Of a DNA stretch of 64,000 nt, positions 27,893-35,838 are shown in pieces. Within the stretch, counting starts at the first letter, position 1; every line of letters starts with the position of its first letter. Below the pieces are notes generated by a model that searched no databases, had not been told where the DNA came from, and saw only the letters and a program-made list of their open reading frames with translations. A program made the position numbers and the translations under genes. The stretch comes from Corynebacterium pelargi (lineage in GTDB: Bacteria; Actinomycetota; Actinomycetes; Mycobacteriales; Mycobacteriaceae). Location: positions 737,634 through 801,633 of the forward strand of contig NZ_BMCX01000001.1 of assembly GCF_014635485.1 (NCBI RefSeq), read 5' to 3'.

Positions 27893-28312
27893 GTGAGCAC
27901 CGAGAAATTAAGCGATACCGCCCCCGAGCAGCCGCGTCGTTTTCGCGTGCGGCTGTGGCACATCCTTTTTCTCATCATCGCCGTGATTGCCACGCTCGCG
28001 CTGGCGTGGTGGCAGTGGACGCGCTTCCAATCGGGCTCCGGCACCTTCCAAAACCTTGGTTATGCACTGCAATGGCCTTTTTTCGGTGCCTTTTTTGTCT
28101 ATGCCTACCGCAAGTTTGTCGAGTTCGAGAACCAGAAACTTGCCTCCGATGAGGAGCTTTTCGACGCCACCGCGCAGCCCACGTCCAGCGACACCGCACA
28201 GACGATCACGGAGATCGATCCATCGTTCCTCCCCCAGCGTGAACAACTCAGCGTGGAGGAATTCAATCAGCTCCAGCAACCACAGCGACGCCGCCGCGGC
28301 GAGGATCGCTAA
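27893..28312 (+). CDS. small membrane protein, homologue of mycobacterial LprD (Rv1343c)
   Basis: A 139-residue protein with one N-terminal membrane segment (LFLIIAVIATLALAWW), then WQWTRFQSGSGTFQNLGYALQWP, a stretch nearly invariant in this actinobacterial family, and a second hydrophobic segment. The C-terminal 50 residues are polar and probably cytoplasmic. It lacks the lipobox that gave the mycobacterial protein its name. Function unknown. GTG at 27893 is chosen because a -10 hexamer lies directly before it. It begins the block conserved with Rv1343c-Rv1329c and is followed by the DUF3817 gene. Confidence 0.75.
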   Translation: MSTEKLSDTAPEQPRRFRVRLWHILFLIIAVIATLALAWWQWTRFQSGSGTFQNLGYALQWPFFGAFFVYAYRKFVEFENQKLASDEELFDATAQPTSSDTAQTITEIDPSFLPQREQLSVEEFNQLQQPQRRRRGEDR

Positions 28313-28336
28313 ACCCATTGCCGAGGAATCATCTTT

Positions 28337-28690
28337 ATGACGAACACTCCCCAAGTCCATCCCCAACGCCAAGCCCGCGTGCGCAAGGCACTGAACCTCT
28401 TTTCCGTCGCCGCCTGGGTCACGGGTGTGTGGCTGCTCATCCTTTGCGGGCGCATGGTGCTCGAGTACCTCGTCGGTATTGATATGCCGAGCTGGACTCG
28501 CCTCATTGGCCAGCTCCACGGCCTGTTCTACATGGCCTACTTGGTTGCCACCTTGAACCTGGGCACCAAGGCGCGCTGGGCTCCCACCAAGTGGCTCGTG
28601 ACAGCCCTGGCCGGCACCATTCCCTTCCTCTCATTTTTCGTCGAGCACTGGCGCCGCCAAGAAGTTAAAGCACAATTCCAGCTTTCTTAA
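28337..28690 (+). CDS. DUF3817 integral membrane protein
   Basis: A 117-residue protein with three membrane segments and the DUF3817 pattern RLIGQLHGLFYMAYL and a C-terminal FLSFFVEH. Homologue of Rv1342c; function unknown. GAGGAA lies eight bases before the ATG, and the gene starts 24 bases after the lprD-like stop, so they form an operon that ends at the strong hairpin downstream. Confidence 0.85.
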   Translation: MTNTPQVHPQRQARVRKALNLFSVAAWVTGVWLLILCGRMVLEYLVGIDMPSWTRLIGQLHGLFYMAYLVATLNLGTKARWAPTKWLVTALAGTIPFLSFFVEHWRRQEVKAQFQLS

Positions 28691-28697
28691 GCCAGCA

Positions 28698-28734
28698 AGC
28701 ACAAAGCCCGCCGTTGATCGGCGGGCTTTGTGCT
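28698..28734. terminator. bidirectional terminator between DUF3817 and rdgB
   Basis: Perfect 16-bp arms AGCACAAAGCCCGCCG/CGGCGGGCTTTGTGCT with a five-base loop, serving convergent genes. Confidence 0.85.
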
Positions 28735-28743
28735 GGTTCTCAC

Positions 28744-29358
28744 TTACACCAAGGACTGGATAATCGGCACAAGCTGGGCCAAGGCACGCCCACGGTGCGA
28801 GATCGCGTTTTTCTCCTCGGGGCTGAGCTCTGCGGCGCTGCGCTTTGTTCCGGCGGCGTCTTCTTCTGCCGGAACAAATAGCGGATCGTAGCCAAAGCCG
28901 TGCTCACCCTGGGGTGCAGTTAAAAGACGACCCGGCCAACGGCCTTCCACCACATGCTCTGTGCCATCTGGGGTGACAAGTGCGCACACAGAGATAAAGG
29001 CAGCTCCTCGGCGGATTGCTGGCACATGGGCCATCTGGCCGAGCAGCAGCTCGTTATTTGCCTGGTCATTGCCGTGGCTGCCGCTCCACCGAGCCGAGAG
29101 CACACCGGGCATGCCATTGAGTTCTTCAACAGCAATACCGGAATCGTCGGCCACCGTGACAAGCCCCGTGTGCTTGGCGCCGGCGCGCGCTTTAATCAGC
29201 GCGTTATCACTGAAGGTGCGTCCGTCTTCTACCGGCTCCTCATAGGCAGGCACATCGCTTAAGGCTAGAACCTCTACGCCTTGAATACCGGCGTGATCCA
29301 CGATGGCTTGGAGCTCGCGGAGTTTCTTGGCGTTATTGGAGGCAAGCAGCACCTGCAT
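28744..29358 (-). CDS. rdgB: XTP/dITP pyrophosphatase (RdgB/HAM1)
   Basis: A 204-residue house-cleaning nucleotide pyrophosphatase that removes dITP, XTP and similar deaminated purine nucleotides. It starts MQVLLASNNAKKLRE, with the SxNxxK nucleotide motif, and contains VADDSGIAVEEL, GFGYDPLF and SHRGRAL, all diagnostic. The ATG directly abuts the rph stop codon (TAA ATG), so the two are translationally coupled. Confidence 0.95.
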   Translation of the reverse strand: MQVLLASNNAKKLRELQAIVDHAGIQGVEVLALSDVPAYEEPVEDGRTFSDNALIKARAGAKHTGLVTVADDSGIAVEELNGMPGVLSARWSGSHGNDQANNELLLGQMAHVPAIRRGAAFISVCALVTPDGTEHVVEGRWPGRLLTAPQGEHGFGYDPLFVPAEEDAAGTKRSAAELSPEEKNAISHRGRALAQLVPIIQSLV

Positions 29359-30099
29359 TTAGCGCAACTCCCCCGCCAAGGCTGCCTTCTGGGCGGCGAT
29401 GAGCTCGCGGCAGCCCTTCTCGGCATAGTCCAGCAAGGCATTGAGCTCTTCGCGGTCAAAGGTGTTGTGCTCGCCGGTGCCTTGGATTTCCACGAATTTC
29501 CCGGCCTCGGTCATAATCACGTTCATATCGACATCGGCACGCGAATCTTCCTCATAGGGCAGATCGAGGCAGACGTGGCCGTCGATAAGCCCAACGGAGA
29601 CCGCAGCAACCGGGGGCAACAAGGGCTCACCCGGGACAACGCCTTCGGCTTTGAGGTGCGCGATGGCGTCGGCAAGTGCCACATAGGCGCCGGTGATGGA
29701 GGCGGTGCGCGTACCACCATCGGCTTGAAGCACATCGCAGTCGATATTGATGGTGTTTTCACCAAGCTGGCCCAGATCCACAGCCGCCCTCAAAGAACGA
29801 CCAACCAGGCGAGAAATCTCGTGAGTACGCCCCTTGACCTTGCCGGCCATCGACTCACGACGCATACGGTCATGGGTTGCAGCAGGAAGCATGGAGTACT
29901 CGGCGGTCAGCCATCCCTCGCCGGAATCCTTCTTAAAACGCGGAACGCCCAGCTCCACGCTAGCGGTACACATCACGCGGGTATTGCCGTATTCGATGAG
30001 CACGCTGCCTGCAGGGTTGGTGGTAAAACCACGGGTGATCTTGACAGGGCGCATCTGATCAACAGCACGCCCATCGGCACGAGAGAAGGTTTCAGTCAT
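29359..30099 (-). CDS. rph: ribonuclease PH
   Basis: A 246-residue phosphorolytic 3' exoribonuclease that trims tRNA precursors. Visible motifs are [19 protein letters not shown], the phosphate-binding arginine region [17 protein letters not shown], and [13 protein letters not shown]. Start at the ATG 30099: TACGCT ends eight bases upstream, consistent with a leaderless mRNA; the open frame extends to a TTG three codons earlier. First gene of an rph-rdgB operon, as in mycobacteria (Rv1340-Rv1341). Confidence 0.95.
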   Translation of the reverse strand: MTETFSRADGRAVDQMRPVKITRGFTTNPAGSVLIEYGNTRVMCTASVELGVPRFKKDSGEGWLTAEYSMLPAATHDRMRRESMAGKVKGRTHEISRLVGRSLRAAVDLGQLGENTINIDCDVLQADGGTRTASITGAYVALADAIAHLKAEGVVPGEPLLPPVAAVSVGLIDGHVCLDLPYEEDSRADVDMNVIMTEAGKFVEIQGTGEHNTFDREELNALLDYAEKGCRELIAAQKAALAGELR

Positions 30100-30107
30100 A
30101 ACTCCCA

Positions 30108-30113
30108 AGCGTA
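30108..30113 (-). promoter_or_regulatory. -10 element of rph, leaderless
   Basis: TACGCT on the minus strand, eight bases before the ATG at 30099. Confidence 0.45.
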
Positions 30114-30155
30114 CCCGGCGCGCAGTCGCTCACCCCAAGGTGGCAGTAGATCTGC

Positions 30156-30923
30156 TTAGCAGGTGATCTCCATGCCGGAATAGGAGACTTCTACAGGACC
30201 GGAAAACTCCTGCTTCGCAGCGGCCAGGGCAGCCTCGGGTTCACCCCACGGCGGAATATGAACCAACACCAGGCGCTTCACCCCTGCTTCGCGGGCCACT
30301 CGACCAGCCTCGGCACCAGATAGGTGCATATCGGGGGCTTTGCCCTCGCTGCTTTTACCCCAAGTAGCCTCGCAGAGGAGCACATCGGCCCCGCGGGCGC
30401 ATGCAATCAGCTCAGGCGTCCAAGCGGTATCGCCCGAGTAGGCCAGCACGGTGCCGGTGCGGTGTTCTTCAATGCGCAAGGCATAGGTTTCTACCGGGTG
30501 AATCATTGGGTAGGGGGTGATATTGACCGAGCCGACGATCTCTGTTTGATGCGCCTTCCAGGCACTAAAGGCAAACGTATCGGACATATCGTCGATCTGG
30601 CCTGGCTCATCGGCGCTCAGGCGCCCGAGGTGATCAAAGGTTGCTTCAGGCCCGAAGAGCAGATTGCGCCCTGCCGCGGGGGCTTGTGGGTGGTAGCGCC
30701 GCCACACCATGAGCGAGGGGAAATCCAGGCAGTGATCGGCGTGGAGATGAGAAAACACCACGTGGGCATCATTCGGGTCATGATGGCGCTGGAGTTGGCC
30801 AAGCACCCCAGGGCCAAGATCCATCAGCACACCGGCGCCGGTTGATGGAAGGATGAGGTAGCCAGAGGCTGGATTGTCGGGAGCGCCAACGCTACCCGAG
30901 CTACCAAGAACGATCACCTTCAT
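30156..30923 (-). CDS. cpdA: metallo-beta-lactamase-fold cAMP phosphodiesterase (CpdA/Rv1339 type)
   Basis: A 255-residue MBL-fold hydrolase. SHLHADHCLDFPSL holds the HxHxDH metal-binding motif, LAYSGDTAWTPEL the bridging Asp, and LVLVHIPPWG the last His. The position next to murI and rph matches Rv1339, reported as a cyclic nucleotide phosphodiesterase, and cg2761 of C. glutamicum, named CpdA, which lowers cAMP and so affects GlxR regulation. RNase Z-like enzymes share the fold but not this neighbourhood. ATG 30923 (MKVIVLGS) opens the first beta strand; a palindrome sits directly before it. Confidence 0.82.
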   Translation of the reverse strand: MKVIVLGSSGSVGAPDNPASGYLILPSTGAGVLMDLGPGVLGQLQRHHDPNDAHVVFSHLHADHCLDFPSLMVWRRYHPQAPAAGRNLLFGPEATFDHLGRLSADEPGQIDDMSDTFAFSAWKAHQTEIVGSVNITPYPMIHPVETYALRIEEHRTGTVLAYSGDTAWTPELIACARGADVLLCEATWGKSSEGKAPDMHLSGAEAGRVAREAGVKRLVLVHIPPWGEPEAALAAAKQEFSGPVEVSYSGMEITC

Positions 30924-30925
30924 AC

Positions 30926-30939
30926 TGGCAACTTTGCCA
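30926..30939. repeat. perfect palindrome adjoining the cpdA start
   Basis: TGGCAA-CT-TTGCCA begins three bases before the cpdA ATG. It could be an operator or an RNA hairpin at the start codon. Confidence 0.5.
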
Positions 30940-30987
30940 CGGGGTGCACGCAAATATAAAACCAATACGCCTGCGAAGTTGAAGGAA

Positions 30988-31791
30988 TCACGTTGTGGCG
31001 ATGCGTTCTACATTGCTCACATGCGGCCCTAAAAAGCGCGTAGCTAATTGGGCGAAGGTTTCCGGATCGCCAGTGGAATGGAAATAATGCGCGGGTGTGT
31101 GATCCTCAGCGGCCAGCATATCGGCGTCGTTGAGCACCCTGAGCACATCTTTGGCAGTCTCTTCGGCAGAAGACACCAAGGTCACGTGATCGCCCATGGC
31201 CAACTGGATCACGCCGGTAAGCAATGGGTAGTGGGTGCAGCCAAGCACGAGGGTATCTACCCCCGCGGCCTGCAGGGGTTCCAAATAGCCCTGTGCCACA
31301 CCCAGAATCTGCCTGCCGGCGGTAATGCCGCGTTCTACAAAGCTTACAAAGCTCGGGCACGCAGCAGCGGTTACTTCCACCGAGGGGCTAGCGGCAAAGA
31401 GTTCCTGGTACGCCCCCGATTTGATGGTGCCTTCTGTGCCGATTACGCCCACTTTGCCATTGCGGGTGGTGGCAACCGCTCGGCGCACCGCCGGCAGGAT
31501 CACTCCAAGCACCGGCACGTCGTAGCGTTCGCGGAGATCTCGCAGCGCTGCAGAGGTGGCGGTGTTGCAGGCGATCACGATCATTTTCACCCCGCGTTCC
31601 ATCAGCTCATCTCCAATGGCAATGGAACGTTGGCGCACCTCGGCTATGGGTTTTGGCCCATAAGGGGCAAAGGCAGTATCGCCGATATAGTGCACTGATT
31701 CATGTGGGAGCTGCTCCATGATGGTGCGTGCCACCGTGAGGCCGCCAAGGCCGGAATCAAAAATGCCGATGGGTGAGGATGGGTCTGGCAT
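30988..31791 (-). CDS. murI: glutamate racemase
   Basis: A 267-residue racemase that supplies D-glutamate for peptidoglycan. [13 protein letters not shown] opens the protein; the two catalytic cysteines lie in IACNTATSA and LGCTHYPLL. Start at ATG 31791 (MPDPSSPIG): TACACT ends exactly seven bases upstream, so the mRNA is probably leaderless and the 14 upstream codons of open frame are not translated. The order murI-cpdA-rph-rdgB is conserved in mycolate-producing bacteria. Confidence 0.95.
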   Translation of the reverse strand: MPDPSSPIGIFDSGLGGLTVARTIMEQLPHESVHYIGDTAFAPYGPKPIAEVRQRSIAIGDELMERGVKMIVIACNTATSAALRDLRERYDVPVLGVILPAVRRAVATTRNGKVGVIGTEGTIKSGAYQELFAASPSVEVTAAACPSFVSFVERGITAGRQILGVAQGYLEPLQAAGVDTLVLGCTHYPLLTGVIQLAMGDHVTLVSSAEETAKDVLRVLNDADMLAAEDHTPAHYFHSTGDPETFAQLATRFLGPHVSNVERIATT

Positions 31792-31798
31792 ACCAGGA

Positions 31799-31804
31799 AG
31801 TGTA
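31799..31804 (-). promoter_or_regulatory. -10 element of murI, leaderless
   Basis: TACACT on the minus strand, seven bases before the ATG at 31791. Confidence 0.6.
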
Positions 31805-31860
31805 TCGAAGATACCTGCGTTGCAGATGCCCACCTTCGCCGCCCTTGCTGGGCGCAGCGC

Positions 31861-32520
31861 CTAACCGCGCCAGCCCTGGAGGCGGCGCTGTTCTTCCCTG
31901 GCGCGCTTTGCCTGTAAGGCGGGTGGATCATCACTGGTGATAATGGCCCCGGCGATCACGCCACCGATGGCCCCAAATAGGTGCGCCTGCCAGGACACAC
32001 CGGCATCAGTTGGCAGCACGCCCCAAATCAAGCCGCCATAAATGAAGGCCAAGGCCACGCCGAGGGCGACCTGCGCAAAGCTGCGATTAAAGATGCCCCG
32101 AACCACCAGATACGCAAGCCAACCATAAATCAGCCCCGAGGCGCCGATATGGGAGGTGCCTATGCCACCGAAAAACCACGTACCGAGGCCGCTCACAATG
32201 CAGGTAATGCCGGTGACTTCCCAAAACGCCCTGGCACCGCTGAAGCCGATCAGGAAGCAGAAGATAGCCCCGGGCACCGAATTGGCTATCAGGTGCGCAA
32301 GGGAACCATGCACCAGCGGGGAGGTGAAGATGTGCCATAGCGAGGACACGTCCAAAGGCTGCACGCCGAAATACACCAAGGTGCCTCCAAAGAAGAGGAC
32401 GTTGATGATGTGCACCGCCCAGATGGTGAAGAGGTAGCCAATTGCCAGTCCGATACCTGTGCCGAAGCCACCTCGACGGACCACTACTGGCTGCGGGGTA
32501 TATCCCTGATACATGTTCAT
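31861..32520 (-). CDS. rhomboid-family intramembrane serine protease
   Basis: A 219-residue membrane protein with about six helices. Catalytic Ser lies in GASGLIYG and catalytic His in SWQAHLFGAIGG, the rhomboid dyad, with HLIANS earlier in the sequence as in GlpG. Homologue of Rv1337. The substrate is unknown. The C-terminus is a short charged cytoplasmic tail. Its ATG overlaps the stop of the P1 peptidase gene by four bases (ATGA), indicating translational coupling. Confidence 0.9.
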   Translation of the reverse strand: MNMYQGYTPQPVVVRRGGFGTGIGLAIGYLFTIWAVHIINVLFFGGTLVYFGVQPLDVSSLWHIFTSPLVHGSLAHLIANSVPGAIFCFLIGFSGARAFWEVTGITCIVSGLGTWFFGGIGTSHIGASGLIYGWLAYLVVRGIFNRSFAQVALGVALAFIYGGLIWGVLPTDAGVSWQAHLFGAIGGVIAGAIITSDDPPALQAKRAREEQRRLQGWRG

Positions 32521-33569
32521 GATGTCTTGCAGCGTAGCGAGCGATAGCTGCTAAGCCCAAAGCCGGGATCTGCATGCACGACCGCTTGCACGATCGCTGC
32601 TTCCACCGCATCGGCGGCTGCCATGGAAAGGGTGAGCAACGCTTGAGTACTGACCCCTGAGCCATCGCCGGTGGAAAGGGCGAAAAGCGTATCGCCATCG
32701 AGCGGCGAGTGCGCCGGGCGGATGGCCCGAGCCAAACCATCGTGGCCTACCATCGCAAGGCGTTTGGCCTGGGCCTTGCTCACTGGCGCGTCGGTGGCCA
32801 CCACACCGATGGTGGTGTTGAGTTTGGATTCCAGCCCCTGGAGTTGCCCGTAGGCCACCGGATCAACCGGGTCCATCTCCGGTGCTCCCCAAAGCCTGCC
32901 GCTAGCAGGGTCCACCACATGGCCTACCGGGTTGGCCACCACGAAGGCCTGGACCTGCCACTGGCCTGCCTGCACAGTGGCGCTGCCAAAGCCGCCGCGA
33001 AGCTTCCCGGCGCTTGCCCCTACCCCGGCGCCGATATTGCTGCTGATAGTGCTGCCGGTATTGCTTGAGCCTTGCGCCGTGGTGTGCGGGTTGGCAGGAT
33101 CATCGGCCGCGCCAGCATGATGTTCGGCCACGTCGGTGGTGCTGGCGGGGGCGTCGACAAGCGAATGTGCCAGAGCCTCACGGCAAGCACGAGCGCCTGT
33201 GTCTTCGCCTGGGCGGCAATCAGGATCGCCCACCAAGAGATCGAAGATGACCGCCGCGGGAACAATCGGCACCAGTGGCCCTGGGCGGCCGGGCCCTAGC
33301 ACCGGAAAGCCGATGCCTGCTGCTTCAAGCTCCCTCATCACTCCCCCGGCGGCTGCTAGACCGAAAGCGGAACCGCCACACAGGGCAATCGCATGGACGC
33401 GCTCGACGGTGTTGTGGGCTTCAAGCAGGTCAGTTTCGCGAGTACCTGGGCCTCCCCCGCGTACATCCACGGCTGCGATGGCACCTTCGGGGCACACAAT
33501 CACCGTGCAACCGGAAGATTCCAAGCTGGCGTGCCCAAGATACAGCCCAGGAAGTGGTGTGGTTCCCAC
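32517..33569 (-). CDS. P1-family (DmpA-like) aminopeptidase, autoprocessing
   Basis: A 350-residue Ntn-type hydrolase of peptidase family S58/P1. The N-terminal region has the typical VDVRGGGPGTRETDLL and ALCGGSAFGLAAAGGV; GAGVGASAGKLRGGFGSA occupies the middle. The precursor normally cleaves itself before a Ser/Thr; a candidate is in the C-terminal third, but I cannot place it with certainty. Homologue of Rv1333. GTG start two bases after the DUF2017 stop; coupled at its other end to the rhomboid gene. Confidence 0.88.
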   Translation of the reverse strand: MGTTPLPGLYLGHASLESSGCTVIVCPEGAIAAVDVRGGGPGTRETDLLEAHNTVERVHAIALCGGSAFGLAAAGGVMRELEAAGIGFPVLGPGRPGPLVPIVPAAVIFDLLVGDPDCRPGEDTGARACREALAHSLVDAPASTTDVAEHHAGAADDPANPHTTAQGSSNTGSTISSNIGAGVGASAGKLRGGFGSATVQAGQWQVQAFVVANPVGHVVDPASGRLWGAPEMDPVDPVAYGQLQGLESKLNTTIGVVATDAPVSKAQAKRLAMVGHDGLARAIRPAHSPLDGDTLFALSTGDGSGVSTQALLTLSMAAADAVEAAIVQAVVHADPGFGLSSYRSLRCKTS

Positions 33570-33572
33570 TGC

Positions 33573-34118
33573 TTACTCCAGCGGCCCCATCATCGCAGTC
33601 AGCAGCGATTCTTGGTTATAGGCAAGCCACTCCACCAGGTTCAGGCGGTCGTGATCGGCATCGGGGTTTTCCGATTCAGCGGCAAAAAGATACAGGCGAA
33701 GATCATTGAGCGCTGCCAGCCACTTGTGGGCGTCTTCTTCTGTAATGCTCACCATCACCGAGCCATCGGGGCCGATCGCATCGCCGATTGCTCTGAGGTT
33801 TTCCAACTTCGCCTTGGTGATGTCTTGTTCATGCAAGGAGCGAAGCAGAGAGTTATCGCCTTCGTATTCTTGATCCTCGGCACGTTCGAAATCCGGCAGC
33901 AGGCGAGCCAAAGACGGATCCTCCGGGGCTTCAGTGTGCCCCTGGGCCATGCCGGTGAGCTCGGCTAATTCATCCTTGGGGGCAGACTGAGCCCTGGCAA
34001 TCAGTGCTTCGCTGATATTGGCGGCGAGATCGCCAAGCACCTCGCGCTCAAGCGGCTCCAGCACCGTTTCATACCTGGCACCACGAAGCAGGCCCTTTTT
34101 CTTCTTCCACGGCTGCAC
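33573..34118 (-). CDS. DUF2017 protein
   Basis: A 181-residue soluble protein of unknown function, homologue of Rv1332. It has an N-terminal lysine-rich segment, a long helical middle and a conserved C-terminal half (SVMVSITEEDAHKWLAALNDLRL, then LVEWLAYNQESLL). The GTG start has AGGGGG seven bases upstream within the clpS end. Constant linkage to clpS in actinobacteria suggests a link to protein turnover, but no role has been shown to my knowledge. Confidence 0.85.
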   Translation of the reverse strand: MQPWKKKKGLLRGARYETVLEPLEREVLGDLAANISEALIARAQSAPKDELAELTGMAQGHTEAPEDPSLARLLPDFERAEDQEYEGDNSLLRSLHEQDITKAKLENLRAIGDAIGPDGSVMVSITEEDAHKWLAALNDLRLYLFAAESENPDADHDRLNLVEWLAYNQESLLTAMMGPLE

Positions 34119-34121
34119 GTT

Positions 34122-34475
34122 CTAACCCCCTTGCTGCATCGTGGCCCACAGCCCCGCGGTATGCAGCTTCTTCACATCGGCTTCTACCTTGTCTTTCTCA
34201 CCGGAAGACACCACGGCCTTGCCCTCGGTATGCACCTGCTGCATCAATTCGGTGGCACGCTTTTTGGAAAAACCAAGGATGGTTTGGAAGACGTACACCA
34301 CATAGCTCATCAGGTTCACCGGGTCGTCCCAGACGATGCACATCCAGGGCAGGTTCTCCTTGGCTGCTACATCGACGGCGAGTGCTTCATCCAGTTCTGG
34401 GGTGGCCATGGGCGAACTCATCGCTCGCACGGGCGAGGCCGCGCTGGCATCGGATACGTGAGGGTCAAGCATCAT
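34122..34475 (-). CDS. clpS: ATP-dependent Clp protease adaptor ClpS
   Basis: A 117-residue N-end-rule adaptor that delivers substrates with bulky N-terminal residues to ClpA/ClpC-ClpP. The fold signature is intact: [42 protein letters not shown]. The first 45 residues are an extended tail. Start at ATG 34475: TAGGCT ends seven bases upstream and there is no binding site. The open frame upstream runs into the divergent pncB gene and should be ignored. Confidence 0.93.
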   Translation of the reverse strand: MMLDPHVSDASAASPVRAMSSPMATPELDEALAVDVAAKENLPWMCIVWDDPVNLMSYVVYVFQTILGFSKKRATELMQQVHTEGKAVVSSGEKDKVEADVKKLHTAGLWATMQQGG

Positions 34476-34482
34476 GCCAAAT

Positions 34483-34488
34483 AGCCTA
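34483..34488 (-). promoter_or_regulatory. -10 element of clpS, leaderless
   Basis: TAGGCT on the minus strand, seven bases before the ATG at 34475. Confidence 0.6.
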
Positions 34489-34513
34489 CCCACCTTGGCC
34501 CTGGGCTTGGGGC

Positions 34514-34519
34514 TACACT
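34514..34519 (+). promoter_or_regulatory. -10 element of pncB, leaderless
   Basis: TACACT ends eight bases before the GTG at 34528. With the clpS element, two divergent promoters fit in 52 bases. Confidence 0.6.
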
Positions 34520-34527
34520 TGGAACTC

Positions 34528-35838
34528 GTGACTTCTCTAGACTCCACTGCACTGCTCACCGATATGTACGAACTGACGATGCTGCAGTCGGCGCTTGCCG
34601 ACGGCACCGCGTCCAAGCAGTGCACCTTCGAGGTATTTTCCAGGCGACTTCCAAACGAGCGCCGCTACGGTGTTGTAGCAGGTACCGCGCGCGTTTTAGA
34701 AGCGGTCAAAGCCTTTCGCTTCCATGAAGCTCAGCTTGAATCCTTGAGCTTCCTTGACGAGCGCACGCTCGATTTCCTTCGCAATTATGAGTTCAAGGGC
34801 GATATTGACGGCTACCGCGAAGGCGAGCTGTACTTCCCCCACTCCCCCCTGCTGACGGTTCGCGGCACCTTCGCAGAGTGCGTGATCTTAGAAACGGTCA
34901 TCCTGTCCATCATGAACGCCGACTCGGCGGTTGCCTCGGCCGCAGCCCGCATGGTCACCGCCGCCGATGGCCGCCCGATCTTCGAGATGGGTTCGCGTCG
35001 CACCAATGAACAAGCCGCCGTGACCGCCGCCCGCGCGGCCTATCTGGCCGGCTTTGTTTCCACCTCCAACCTCGAAGCGGTCTATCGCTATGGCATTCCT
35101 GGCACCGGCACCGCCGCACACGCCTGGACCCTGCTGCACGTAGAAGACGATGGCAGCCCGAATGAGAAGGCCGCCTTTGCCAGCCAGATCGACACCCTCG
35201 GCATCGGCACCACCTTGTTGGTGGATACCTACGACATCTCTCAAGGCGTGCGCAACGCCATTGAGGTGGCAGGCCCCGAACTTGGTGCAGTGCGCATTGA
35301 TTCCGGCGACCTCGGCGTGATGACGTCCAAGGTGCGCCAGGAACTCGATGATCTCGGCGCCCACAACACCCGCATTGTGGTCAGCTCCGATCTTGATGAA
35401 TACGCCATCGCCGGTTTGCGCGGCAATCCAGTCGACGCCTTTGGTGTGGGCACCTCGGTTGTAACAGGCTCTGGCGCTCCTACCGCCGGCATGGTGTACA
35501 AGCTGGTAGAGGTCGAAGGCAACCCCGTGGCAAAACGCTCACGCGGCAAGAACATGACCGGCGGCACCAAGCGTGCCGTGCGCACCCACCGCGCCACCGG
35601 CACCGCAGTAGAAGAAATCGTGTTCCCCTACGAGCACGAAGCCCCGAAGATTGGCCAGCTCACCTCCTATGAGCTCACCGTGCCGCTGATGCGCTCGGGC
35701 GAAGTGGTCGAAGGGCTTCCCACCTTGGAGCAGTCCCGCGAGTACCTGGCAAAGCAATTGGTCACGCTGCCGTGGGAAGGCTTGGCACTATCAAAGGATG
35801 AGCCGGTACTTTCTACCCGCTTCATGGGCTTCGAGTAG
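34528..35838 (+). CDS. pncB: nicotinate phosphoribosyltransferase
   Basis: A 436-residue enzyme joining nicotinate and PRPP to nicotinate mononucleotide, the step after PncA. It starts [20 protein letters not shown], has [19 protein letters not shown], the catalytic region [14 protein letters not shown], and PRPP-binding RIDSGDLG and [12 protein letters not shown] 34528 is chosen since it follows a -10 hexamer by eight bases; 18 upstream codons of open frame are not supported. The stop is directly followed by the dinG start. Confidence 0.95.
   Translation: MTSLDSTALLTDMYELTMLQSALADGTASKQCTFEVFSRRLPNERRYGVVAGTARVLEAVKAFRFHEAQLESLSFLDERTLDFLRNYEFKGDIDGYREGELYFPHSPLLTVRGTFAECVILETVILSIMNADSAVASAAARMVTAADGRPIFEMGSRRTNEQAAVTAARAAYLAGFVSTSNLEAVYRYGIPGTGTAAHAWTLLHVEDDGSPNEKAAFASQIDTLGIGTTLLVDTYDISQGVRNAIEVAGPELGAVRIDSGDLGVMTSKVRQELDDLGAHNTRIVVSSDLDEYAIAGLRGNPVDAFGVGTSVVTGSGAPTAGMVYKLVEVEGNPVAKRSRGKNMTGGTKRAVRTHRATGTAVEEIVFPYEHEAPKIGQLTSYELTVPLMRSGEVVEGLPTLEQSREYLAKQLVTLPWEGLALSKDEPVLSTRFMGFE

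Noticed and set aside
34476..34625. 50-codon upstream extension of clpS
   Set aside because: It overlaps the divergent pncB start and promoter; the -10 element fixes the start at 34475.
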